Notes under the pieces: generated by a model
What the model was told of the DNA's origin: nothing
The model's input: only the letters and a program-made list of their open reading frames with translations
Database searches by the model: none
Assembly (NCBI GenBank): GCA_031276615.1
Contig: JAISND010000211.1
Location: 1-12,023 of the forward strand
Length of the DNA: 12,023 nucleotides
Origin: Treponema sp.
Lineage (GTDB): Bacteria > Spirochaetota > Spirochaetia > Treponematales > Breznakiellaceae
Direction of reading: 5' to 3'
Position numbers and translations under genes: made by a program
In this document: positions 1 to 6,413 of the stretch, one piece after another
How the letters are laid out: each line of letters starts with the position of its first letter
Numbering within the stretch: the stretch's first letter is position 1

Positions 1-230
1 GGTACGCTGGCCGCGTTGGGGTTGTTCTTCTTTGCCTGGAGAACTTCAAGACAGCCCTGGCGGCTCAGGTGGTAATCCATGATTATCAAATCGGGAGACC
101 CCGCCCTAATCTTGGCGATGCCGTCCAGGGCGTTAACCGCAATGCTGACGCTGACATCGTTTTCCGACAATTTCGTCCGCAGATATTCGCGGAACAGGGG
201 CGTTTCATCAACTATCAGGACATGCTTCAT
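1..230 (-). CDS. Response regulator receiver-domain protein (partial, C-terminus outside window)
   Basis: This is the N-terminal 76 residues of a two-component response regulator, and the reading frame runs off the left edge. The protein starts MKHVLIVDE, the typical first beta strand of a CheY-like receiver, with the acidic pair D8/E9. D52 in LIIMDYHL is the predicted phospho-acceptor aspartate at the end of strand 3. The conserved switch Thr/Ser and Lys would lie beyond the window, so receiver competence cannot be fully judged, and any output domain (DNA binding, PilZ, or none) is unseen. The ATG at 228-230 is preceded by a weak GGGG Shine-Dalgarno-like run. The gene is divergent from infA, and I saw no convincing promoter for it. 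The family call is secure; the pathway and the partner kinase are unknown. Confidence 0.88.
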   Translation of the reverse strand, partial: MKHVLIVDETPLFREYLRTKLSENDVSVSIAVNALDGIAKIRAGSPDLIIMDYHLSRQGCLEVLQAKKNNPNAASV

Positions 231-308
231 CGAAGTACCCCGTCTTTAATTGCCCATTAACAAACCTGCGGTTCGAAGGCCGCGAAGAAATTTCCAGGCA
301 TCTCGAAT

Positions 309-430
309 GAGCCAATTTCAAAATAACCGGTTTTGAAATTAGCCCTATTATATTAAACAAACAGAAGATGGGCAAGATAATTGATATACAATTGAGGCGA
401 TTTCAAAATGTTAAATTTTGAAATTGGCTC
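309..430. repeat. AT-rich intergenic element with 16-bp terminal inverted repeats
   Basis: The segment is bounded by a perfect 16-bp inverted repeat: GAGCCAATTTCAAAAT at 309-324 and its reverse complement at 415-430. Each end also folds on itself. AATTTCAAAA (314-323) pairs with TTTTGAAATT (331-340) across 7 nt, and TTTCAAAAT (401-409) pairs with ATTTTGAAA (415-423) across 5 nt. The TTTCAAAA core is therefore present four times in alternating orientation. The 60 bp between the hairpins are AT-rich with no credible ORF, unlike the GC-rich genes around. It resembles a small non-autonomous (MITE- or REP-like) repeat, but I see no clear target-site duplication. It fills most of the 231-478 gap. 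It might also act as an operator or terminator for the divergent pair. Confidence 0.7.
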
Positions 431-432
431 GA

Positions 433-461
433 TTGACATATCCCGGCCTAAAGGATAGCAT
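433..461 (+). promoter_or_regulatory. Predicted sigma70-type promoter of infA
   Basis: A perfect TTGACA (433-438) is followed, 17 nt later, by TAGCAT (456-461; four of six match TATAAT). The expected start near 468 coincides with the Shine-Dalgarno AAGGAG (468-473), which would give a very short leader of about 11 nt. The -35 box begins only two bases after the inverted-repeat element ends at 430. The promoter is predicted from consensus and spacing only. Confidence 0.55.
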
Positions 462-478
462 GGGGACAAGGAGTCTAT

Positions 479-703
479 GTGGCTAAAGAAGAAGCAATTG
501 AGGTAGAAGGCGTTGTCAGGGAAGCCCTTCCCAATACCATGTTCCGGGTGGAACTGGATAACCAGAACGGACACCTTATACTGGCCCATCTTTCAGGCAA
601 AATGCGGAAGCATTACATCCGAATTGTCCCCGGCGACCGGGTCAGGATCGCCCTTTCCCCCTACGACCTGAGCCGGGGAAGAATCATCTACAGGGAACGC
701 TGA
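479..703 (+). CDS. infA: Translation initiation factor IF-1
   Basis: This 74-residue protein has the full S1/OB-fold of IF-1. It starts MAKEEAIEVEGVV and carries FRVELDN, GHLILAHLSGKMRKHYIRI and PGDRVRIALSPYDLSRGRI, the hallmark segments of the family (usual length about 72). IF-1 binds the 30S A site and works with IF-2 and IF-3 in start-codon selection. The start is GTG at 479, five bases after AAGGAG (468-473). An overlapping ATG at 477 is in another frame and meets a stop after nine codons, so GTG is the true start. The gene stands alone on the plus strand. Its last 16 bases overlap the end of the convergent Smr-domain gene, leaving no room for a terminator between them. Confidence 0.97.
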   Translation: MAKEEAIEVEGVVREALPNTMFRVELDNQNGHLILAHLSGKMRKHYIRIVPGDRVRIALSPYDLSRGRIIYRER

Positions 704-1281
704 CTTTTACCGTCCTTTTGCGCATCACCGCCAGCCTGTTTCAGCAAAACCCAGGTCACGCCGCTTCCACCCTCCGCCGCGTTTCCGTGGCCGCTTTCGC
801 CCGCGAAGGGACAGCGCTCGATAAATTCCCTGACGCGGCGCTTTAATACCGCTTCGCCGCCGGAATGGTTTCCCTTCCCGTGGATTACAAGGAGTTTTTC
901 AAGGGACCGGTGTTTCGCATCGGTGAAAAAACGTTCCAGGGCATCCCAGGCTTCGTCCCCGGTAAGGCCGTGAACGTCAATAACCGCGTCCGGCTTTTTG
1001 GCAAGCAGCCTACGCCGCTTCTGGCCCGGCCTTTCCCCCGAACCGCTTCCCGCGGCATCCCGGCCGGGGCCGTTTTCTTCGGCGTCCTTGTCGTAAACCC
1101 CGTTAACGCGGAGCCATTTTTCCAGGGGACTGATCGCGGGCATTCCCCCGGATGCGCCGCCTGTTTTACCGGCCGGCCCTTCGTCCGGCGCGCTTTTCCC
1201 GGATTTTTTTTCCGGAGCCCCGGGCCGGCGCGGCCTCGGGTTCCCTTTTTCCCACCTGTCAAGAATATCCCCAAAATCCAT
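688..1281 (-). CDS. Smr-domain protein
   Basis: This 197-residue protein has a C-terminal Smr (small MutS-related) domain. The sequence shows IDVHGLTGDEA at about 101-111 (the LDLHG-type motif), LLVIHGKGNHSGG at 130-142 (the HGxG motif) and a final GSGVTWVLLK strand at 172-181. Stand-alone Smr proteins in characterised bacteria are nucleases acting on nicked or branched DNA or on RNA, for example in rescue of stalled ribosomes; which applies here is unknown. The N-terminal 95 residues are charged, Gly/Pro-rich and probably disordered, with a short conserved-looking segment SPLEKWLRVNGVYDKD at 51-66. The ATG at 1281 follows GAGGG by four bases. It is the last gene of the moxR-bat operon, 33 bp after batD, and its 3' end overlaps convergent infA by 16 bp. 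Confidence 0.9.
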   Translation of the reverse strand: MDFGDILDRWEKGNPRPRRPGAPEKKSGKSAPDEGPAGKTGGASGGMPAISPLEKWLRVNGVYDKDAEENGPGRDAAGSGSGERPGQKRRRLLAKKPDAVIDVHGLTGDEAWDALERFFTDAKHRSLEKLLVIHGKGNHSGGEAVLKRRVREFIERCPFAGESGHGNAAEGGSGVTWVLLKQAGGDAQKDGKSQRSL

Positions 1282-1314
1282 AAAACCCTCAATAACTGAA
1301 GTCTCCGAACAACT

Positions 1315-2835
1315 CTAATAAAAGACAAGGCTCTCAACGGAAACCCAGCCTTCCGGACCGGCGGCCTCCTCCCGAAAATCTTCCGCCCATACCCAGGCCC
1401 TGTCTTTCGCTCCGCCCGCCGCGGCTCCGCCGGGGCCGATCCTCACCACCAGCCCCTCGGCAAAACGGGCAGTCACCGCTGCCGCGGCATCGGGCGCCCC
1501 GCGGACCGCGGTTTCCCTGGCAACCGCGCGGCGGGTTTTCCAGGGCATGGCCGTTTCAAAAAAACCGTACATGAAAATCAGGCCTGCAAACAGAAAAAAC
1601 GCCGCAAAGACAAGCCTCCTTTTCCTGCCGCCGAAAACCGCCCTGAAGAACAGGGCCGCCGCAAGCGCAAGGCAGGCCAGGCAGGAGACCAGTTTTCCGG
1701 GGCGCCACTTTTCGTCCGGGGCGCCGGTCAGGGCGAGGCTCCGTTCCGCTTCCCGGCGGAGGGCGGCGAACAGGGGCCCCGCCGGATGATCCCTCTCGTT
1801 CCGCCTGAGCCCGGCGAGGGCCTCGGCGCGGTAACCCCTGTCCCAGAGATTATCCGCCATTGCGTATAACATTTCGCAGGAGGCGGCGAGGCTTTTGGGC
1901 AGGGGAATCCGCGGCGGCCTGAAAGACGGGAAAGCTGCCGCGGCGGCCTGCGACGCGGTACCTTCCCGCTCCGCCGCCGCTTCGCTCTCCGCCGCCGCGG
2001 AACCTGCCGCGGAAGGCGCGGCTTTCAGCGCCGGTTCCGGGGAGGACGCGGCGGCAACCGGAACGCGCAGGGCGGGAATTTCAAAGACCGCGTCCCCCCA
2101 GGCGACGGTTCTCGCGGGAAGGCTGAGAACGGAGACGTTCAGCGGAATCACCTTCAGCCTGAGCAGTATGCCCTCCCCGCGCGCGGCCTCATCCAGCGGC
2201 GCGGCTTCAAGGATCAGGCCCTCCGGAACCGGCGGCATGAGAAGGGCGGCGCCGGGCAGATCGCCCGGCCGCGGAATTTCCCGCGCCGGAGAAAGGGAAT
2301 CCCCCTGGCGTACGCGGAGCTGAAGGACGGCCTCTTCCCCCGCCCCGAGGGGGGGAGTGTCCCAGAATATTTCGGGACGGTAGGGCGAAGGGAGGGACTT
2401 TGCGTCCCGCACGTTCAGGCTGAGGGGCGGAGTCAGCGTTTTGCCCCGGGGACTTGTCACGGTGAACGATCCGATGACGCGGGTTCCCGGAATCTCCGGA
2501 ATGAAGCGGTATTCGGCCACTGTCCAGCGCGTGCCCGAATCGCCCGCGGCGTCTTCCCCCTCCGCGTTTAAAACGCGCCCGCCCCTGAAAACCCGATCCG
2601 GAAAAAGGTCTCCCGCAAAAGAAGGCGCCAGGACATCTACCTCCTCGGGAACCGGATGCTCGATGAGCAGGGTCAGTGTCCAGACGGAACCGGAAAGGGG
2701 AGAGGACGGGGAAGTCCGTACCAGCACCCTGGGACCTTCGTCCGTATCCGATTCCCGGGCATGGAGAGACAGGGCCAGGACGGCAAAAATCATTCCTAAT
2801 AGTCCGGCCCGGAGTCTTCTTCTTCCGCCACCCAT
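1315..2835 (-). CDS. batD: BatD-like membrane protein with C-terminal SH3-like domain
   Basis: The protein has 506 residues from the chosen start. A signal peptide (about 1-26, LLGMIFAVLALSLHA) precedes a BatD-type extracytoplasmic region of beta strands, typified by GTRVIGSFTV and GKTLTPPLSLNV. Next come an Ala/Glu-rich linker (about 260-302) and a short helical TPR-like stretch (MADNLWDRGYRAEALAGL). Two transmembrane helices (about 382-400 and 408-425) are joined by a GGRKRR loop. The last 65 residues look like a bacterial SH3 domain ending GPEGWVSVESLVFY. By the positive-inside rule the BatD and SH3 parts are periplasmic. ATG 2835 is chosen because GGAGGAG lies six bases upstream; ATG 2850 is possible but has a weaker site. 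The start lies inside the end of batB. BatD family members support MoxR/vWA complexes, but their molecular role is poorly known. Confidence 0.82.
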   Translation of the reverse strand: MGGGRRRLRAGLLGMIFAVLALSLHARESDTDEGPRVLVRTSPSSPLSGSVWTLTLLIEHPVPEEVDVLAPSFAGDLFPDRVFRGGRVLNAEGEDAAGDSGTRWTVAEYRFIPEIPGTRVIGSFTVTSPRGKTLTPPLSLNVRDAKSLPSPYRPEIFWDTPPLGAGEEAVLQLRVRQGDSLSPAREIPRPGDLPGAALLMPPVPEGLILEAAPLDEAARGEGILLRLKVIPLNVSVLSLPARTVAWGDAVFEIPALRVPVAAASSPEPALKAAPSAAGSAAAESEAAAEREGTASQAAAAAFPSFRPPRIPLPKSLAASCEMLYAMADNLWDRGYRAEALAGLRRNERDHPAGPLFAALRREAERSLALTGAPDEKWRPGKLVSCLACLALAAALFFRAVFGGRKRRLVFAAFFLFAGLIFMYGFFETAMPWKTRRAVARETAVRGAPDAAAAVTARFAEGLVVRIGPGGAAAGGAKDRAWVWAEDFREEAAGPEGWVSVESLVFY

Positions 2836-4424
2836 TCCCTGCTCCTCCATTGATTCTGTTCCTTCCGCCTGAGATACTCAAAAAGCGCCGCGCTGTTTTC
2901 CGGTTCGCTTCTTTCCGGTTCAGCCTGCCCCTCGCCGGCGCGGCTCCGGGCAAGGGAAAGGAGACTCAGCTCCAGATTCCGCTTCGCCTCTATCCGGCCG
3001 GGATCGATCTTCAGCGCCTCCCTGAAAGATTCCGCCGCGTCCCGGAATTTTCCCTCCCCGAAAAGAACCACCCCGGTATTGTAGCTTAAACGGTAACGAA
3101 GTTCCCGATGTTCGGCCGGGGAACGTCCCTCAAGGATCTTCCGGGAATCCCCGAAACGCGCAAGCGCCGCCGCGGCCTCGTCAAGGGAATAATACGCCGA
3201 GCCGAGGCCGTATTCGGCGTAGGGTTCAGCCTCTTCATGGGCAAGGGCCTTCAGGTAAGAGGCCGCCGCTTTGGAATAGAGGCCCCGGGAATTGAAAAAA
3301 TTCGCCTCGATGACGAACAGTTTTCCGGAAACCCCCGAGCAGGAGGACAAAAAAACGATCAGGGCGAGGCAGCGCAAAAAGGAGAGGGGACAAAGCAGGC
3401 AAAGCTTTGAAGCGCCGTAGAAAAGCAGGGCGGCGATGACAAAGAGCGGCCACCGGCGCTTCCTTTCCCCCCGCGTTCCCCGCGTTTCCGATTCGGCCGT
3501 CCCGGAACGCAGGCGCTCCGCAAGCTGCGCCGGGGCGTCTTTCCTGTTTCCGTCGACGTATATTCCGCCGGAACGTTCCGCGGCCATGCGCATAACGGCA
3601 GGATCCCTGCGGCTGATGATCTGTTCTTTTTCCCGCGCCTCTTCGCCGGAGTCCCGGACAGGGTTCTCCGGCCGGGAAAATTTCCCCTCCGGTACCGGGC
3701 CGCCTTCGTCACTGCCAACGGCCAGGGTATTAACCGTAATGTCCTGCCCGGCGCTTCTGTCAACCGCGGCCTTGAGGGAGCCGCCCAGGGCTTCCCCGTC
3801 GGAAATCAGGACAATGGCTTTCCGCGCCGGGAAGGAAGGCTGAAAAGCGCCGGACGCCGCGTCGACAAGGGACTCCAGGTTTGTGCCCCTTCCGGTAAGG
3901 GAAGAACCGTCAAGGGCTTCAAGGAAGTTCAGGACGGCGTCCCTGTCCCAGGTGAGGGGAACCGTCACCAGCCCCCTGCCCCGGCTGACCGCCGCCGCGA
4001 AACGGACGCCGGGCAGGGCCTTCACCGTCTCACAGGCCACGGCAAGCCCCCGTTCAAGCCGGGAACATTCCCCCCCATCCCCGGCGGAGTCCCGAATCTC
4101 CATGCTGCGCGATACATCAACGGCAATGACAACGTCAAGCCCCCGCCGGTATTCGCCCGGGGCCCGGTCCCTTCCCCAGCGGGGTCCCGCCAGGGCGGCG
4201 ACAAGGCAGGCAAGGCAAAGCATGAAACAGGCGCGGGAGAGCAAAATCCTCCCCAGCAGAGGCGGCGGCAGACTGCCGGAAGAACCGGCCAGGCGGTTCC
4301 GTCCGGCGGCTCCGGCAAAGCGCCGTCTGAAAAAAAGCGCCTCAAAAAAAACAAGGGGAACAAGGACGGCAAATCCGAACAGAAGCCGGGGATATTCAAA
4401 ACTCAAACCCTCCGTCACAGCCAT
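2796..4424 (-). CDS. batB: BatB/BatC fusion: membrane-anchored vWA protein with TPR domain
   Basis: This 542-residue protein combines two Bat components. The N-terminal half has two transmembrane helices (about 14-32 and 61-79) and a von Willebrand A domain with a complete MIDAS: DVSRS (D103, S105, S107), T181 in GRGTN and D209 in LISDGE. Helices follow at about 325-340 and 345-360. The second ends in LIVFLSSC, which looks like a lipoprotein signal and lipobox. TPR repeats occupy about 367-485 (SKAAASYLKAL, YNTGVVLFGEGKFRDAAESFREAL), and a BatC-type tail EYLRRKEQNQWRSREW sits near 516-531. ATG 4424 is chosen; it overlaps the batA stop. A GTG at 4418 giving a 4-base GTGA overlap is an alternative. 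Upstream in-frame codons lie inside batA and are unlikely to be used. The protein probably presents its TPR part to partners outside or at the membrane. Confidence 0.88.
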   Translation of the reverse strand: MAVTEGLSFEYPRLLFGFAVLVPLVFFEALFFRRRFAGAAGRNRLAGSSGSLPPPLLGRILLSRACFMLCLACLVAALAGPRWGRDRAPGEYRRGLDVVIAVDVSRSMEIRDSAGDGGECSRLERGLAVACETVKALPGVRFAAAVSRGRGLVTVPLTWDRDAVLNFLEALDGSSLTGRGTNLESLVDAASGAFQPSFPARKAIVLISDGEALGGSLKAAVDRSAGQDITVNTLAVGSDEGGPVPEGKFSRPENPVRDSGEEAREKEQIISRRDPAVMRMAAERSGGIYVDGNRKDAPAQLAERLRSGTAESETRGTRGERKRRWPLFVIAALLFYGASKLCLLCPLSFLRCLALIVFLSSCSGVSGKLFVIEANFFNSRGLYSKAAASYLKALAHEEAEPYAEYGLGSAYYSLDEAAAALARFGDSRKILEGRSPAEHRELRYRLSYNTGVVLFGEGKFRDAAESFREALKIDPGRIEAKRNLELSLLSLARSRAGEGQAEPERSEPENSAALFEYLRRKEQNQWRSREWVAEEEDSGPDY

Positions 4425-5416
4425 GCCCCCAGGAAGAATCTCCGGATGAACCCCGGCGCGGCCAGCAGGACAAGGGCGGAGATCAGAAAGGGAAACCGGC
4501 ACGAACGGACACTGGTGACAAGGCCGGCCCTGCGGACAGTCATTTCCCCTTCGTCAAGCCGGGCAAAGGCCGCGGCCAGGGCATCGGCCGAAGGGGCGGA
4601 AATATAAAAGCCGCCGCCCGCCTCGCTGAGCCGGCGGAGGCTTCCCGTGTCGAAGCGGGAATCGAAGGTTCCGGTACGGCGCATCCGCGTGCGGGGATCC
4701 ACGTAGTCAACGGGAATCTCCCCGCCCGAGCCTACCCCTATGACCCAGAGGGAAATTCCCGTTTCGCCTAACATGGCCGCCGCCGTTTCCGGGTGTATCG
4801 CGCCGGCGTTATTCTCCCCGTCGCTGATAAGGACAACCGCCCTGCGGGGCGCCGTTGATTTTTCCAGGTGAAAGGCGGCGACCGCCAGTCCCATGCCGAG
4901 GGCGGTTCCGTCCCCCAGTTCCCCAATCCCGAGCCGGCGGAGCCGCGAAACAAGCAGCTTTCTGTCCGTTGTGGGGGGAACCAGCAGCGCCGCGTCGTCC
5001 CCCAGGGCCACAAGCCCGATGCCGTCGGCGGGGCGTCTTTCGGCAAAGGCGGAAAGCAAATCCCGCGCCGCGTTAAAACGGCTCACGCCGTCCATGTCGA
5101 TTCCCGCCATGCTCGGGCTGGTGTCAATGACAAAAAGAATATCCGCGCCCCGGTCAAGCCACACCGTTTCGCTTGTTTTTAAAACCGGCCCCGCGGCGCC
5201 GATAAAGAGCAGCGCGGCCCCGGCGTATTCAAGAATCCGGAGCGTCCTTACCAGGCCGCCGGTACTGCGGGGCATTTTAAAGGACGCGCCCCCCGGCGGG
5301 CCGAGGGGTATTGCGGCGGTAAAGGGACTCTTCAGGCGGCGGGCGATAAAAGCCGCGAGGGGAAGGACGATAAAAGCCGCCGCCGCGAGAAGCGGCCGTT
5401 CAAATCCGAAGCTCAC
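4415..5416 (-). CDS. batA: BatA-like von Willebrand factor A membrane protein
   Basis: This 333-residue protein has the BatA/BatB layout of two N-terminal transmembrane helices (about 8-24 and 60-78), a vWA domain, and a C-terminal helix (about 308-322). The metal-ion-dependent adhesion site is complete: DTSPS (D98, S100, S102), T171 in LGDGTALG and D199 in LISDGENN. The GTG at 5416 is preferred. It overlaps the end of the upstream gene by 17 bases, has GGGGG seven bases upstream, and leads directly into the usual N-terminus, SFGFERPLL. A longer frame from ATG 5530 would lie almost wholly inside the preceding gene. vWA proteins of this family are partners of MoxR ATPases. The 10-base overlap with batB suggests translational coupling and a paired BatA-BatB assembly. 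Confidence 0.9.
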   Translation of the reverse strand: MSFGFERPLLAAAAFIVLPLAAFIARRLKSPFTAAIPLGPPGGASFKMPRSTGGLVRTLRILEYAGAALLFIGAAGPVLKTSETVWLDRGADILFVIDTSPSMAGIDMDGVSRFNAARDLLSAFAERRPADGIGLVALGDDAALLVPPTTDRKLLVSRLRRLGIGELGDGTALGMGLAVAAFHLEKSTAPRRAVVLISDGENNAGAIHPETAAAMLGETGISLWVIGVGSGGEIPVDYVDPRTRMRRTGTFDSRFDTGSLRRLSEAGGGFYISAPSADALAAAFARLDEGEMTVRRAGLVTSVRSCRFPFLISALVLLAAPGFIRRFFLGAWL

Positions 5417-6413
5417 GAAACTTCCCCCTTTCGGCCCTGTCCAGGGTTTCAAGAAAACGGCCAAGATCCCCCAGTATGGCGAATAACTCTTCTTCCGCGG
5501 CTTCGCGTCCGCCGAAGCGCAGCTCGTCACAGCGGCGGAAAAAACCGGAAAGATACTCCCCGCTTAAAACGGAAAGCGCCGCGGCATCCTCCGCGTCAGC
5601 CGCCACGCCGTCCGGGGCGGCCAGCGGGGGGAGCCCGCCAAGCTCGGCGGAGGTCATTGCCCGGCAGTCCTCCCCGGTAAAAAACGAAAGGAAGGCCCTG
5701 AACTCGGAGGAAATTACATTGAGTATTTTCCCGTAATCCCCGGCGTTTCCCTTCCGGATATTCCTTCTTATCCGTTTTTCTATTCCCGCCATCGAAACAA
5801 TAAGCCTGCGCCTTTTCGCCTTTTCCATCCAGCCGCCGAAACAACGGCGTCCCCGGAGTACAACCCACAGGGAAAGCGCGGACAGCAGAACCAGAGCCGT
5901 CACGGTTCCGTACATGAGCAGGCCGGTACCGGGAACGGAGAGCGGCGGGGCGGGCCCCGAAAGAACGGCGTCGCCCGAATCCAGAATGGAACTTACCTCG
6001 ACACGCAGCCCCGCGTATCTGTTTCCGCCGATTTCAAAGGGCGGCAGTTCAAAAATTCCCGGCGCGTAGGCGGAAAACTCAACCAGCAGCCTCGCGCCGC
6101 CGGGGCGGCGTTCCAGCTCTATCCGGTGCAGCTCAAGAGCGGGAAAGGAGTCCGGTTCCGCCAAACCTGAATTCAGCGGGAGAAGGGCCTCGCCTTCGAG
6201 AACCGTTGTTCCGCCGTCATCGCCCTGTCCCCGCGGGCCGGAAGCGGAATCCCGCGTTTCGGACAGCGGAACCACCAGGCTCGCCCTGTCACCCACGTAT
6301 ACCGTCTGGGGAACAAGGTAAGGCCCCCGGTTTCCCGGCCGGGCCTCCGCTCCGTCAAGCGCAAGGGCGGTGCGGAGAAGCAGTGCCCCAAGCAGGACAA
6401 GGCGCGCGCTCAC
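5400..6413 (-). CDS. Single-pass membrane protein of the Bat operon (BatD/DUF4381-like)
   Basis: This 337-residue protein starts at GTG 6413, which shares a 4-base GTGA overlap with the DUF58 stop. A signal peptide (about 1-20, ARLVLLGALLLRTALAL) leads into a periplasmic region of about 140 residues with BatD-like strands (VYVGDRASLVVPL, YAPGIFELPPFEIGG). One transmembrane helix follows (about 164-187) and then a cytoplasmic helical tail of 150 residues. The tail contains ISSEFRAFLSFFTG, RAMTSAELGGLPP and FFRRCDELRFGG, patterns seen in DUF4381 and BatD tails of other MoxR/vWA operons. I do not recognise a specific named family member. From position and topology it is likely a scaffold that links the periplasmic parts of the complex to MoxR or DUF58 in the cytoplasm. 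The longer frame from ATG 6581 is inside the DUF58 gene and is rejected. Confidence 0.78.
   Translation of the reverse strand: MSARLVLLGALLLRTALALDGAEARPGNRGPYLVPQTVYVGDRASLVVPLSETRDSASGPRGQGDDGGTTVLEGEALLPLNSGLAEPDSFPALELHRIELERRPGGARLLVEFSAYAPGIFELPPFEIGGNRYAGLRVEVSSILDSGDAVLSGPAPPLSVPGTGLLMYGTVTALVLLSALSLWVVLRGRRCFGGWMEKAKRRRLIVSMAGIEKRIRRNIRKGNAGDYGKILNVISSEFRAFLSFFTGEDCRAMTSAELGGLPPLAAPDGVAADAEDAAALSVLSGEYLSGFFRRCDELRFGGREAAEEELFAILGDLGRFLETLDRAERGKFRELRI

Noticed and set aside
277..291. GCGGTTCGAAGGCCGC-type palindrome upstream of the response-regulator gene as an operator
   Set aside because: The symmetry is imperfect beyond TTCGAA and does not match an operator I can name. Such GC-rich palindromes arise easily at this base composition.
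2207..2953. Minus-strand frame of 248 codons in another phase of batD
   Set aside because: It overlaps batD and the end of batB on the same strand. Its Arg/Gly-rich translation has no hydrophobic core, while the batD frame has a signal peptide, membrane helices and an SH3-like end.
4893..5486. Plus-strand frame of 197 codons
   Set aside because: It is antisense to batA; Ser/Arg/Pro-rich shadow of a GC-rich gene.
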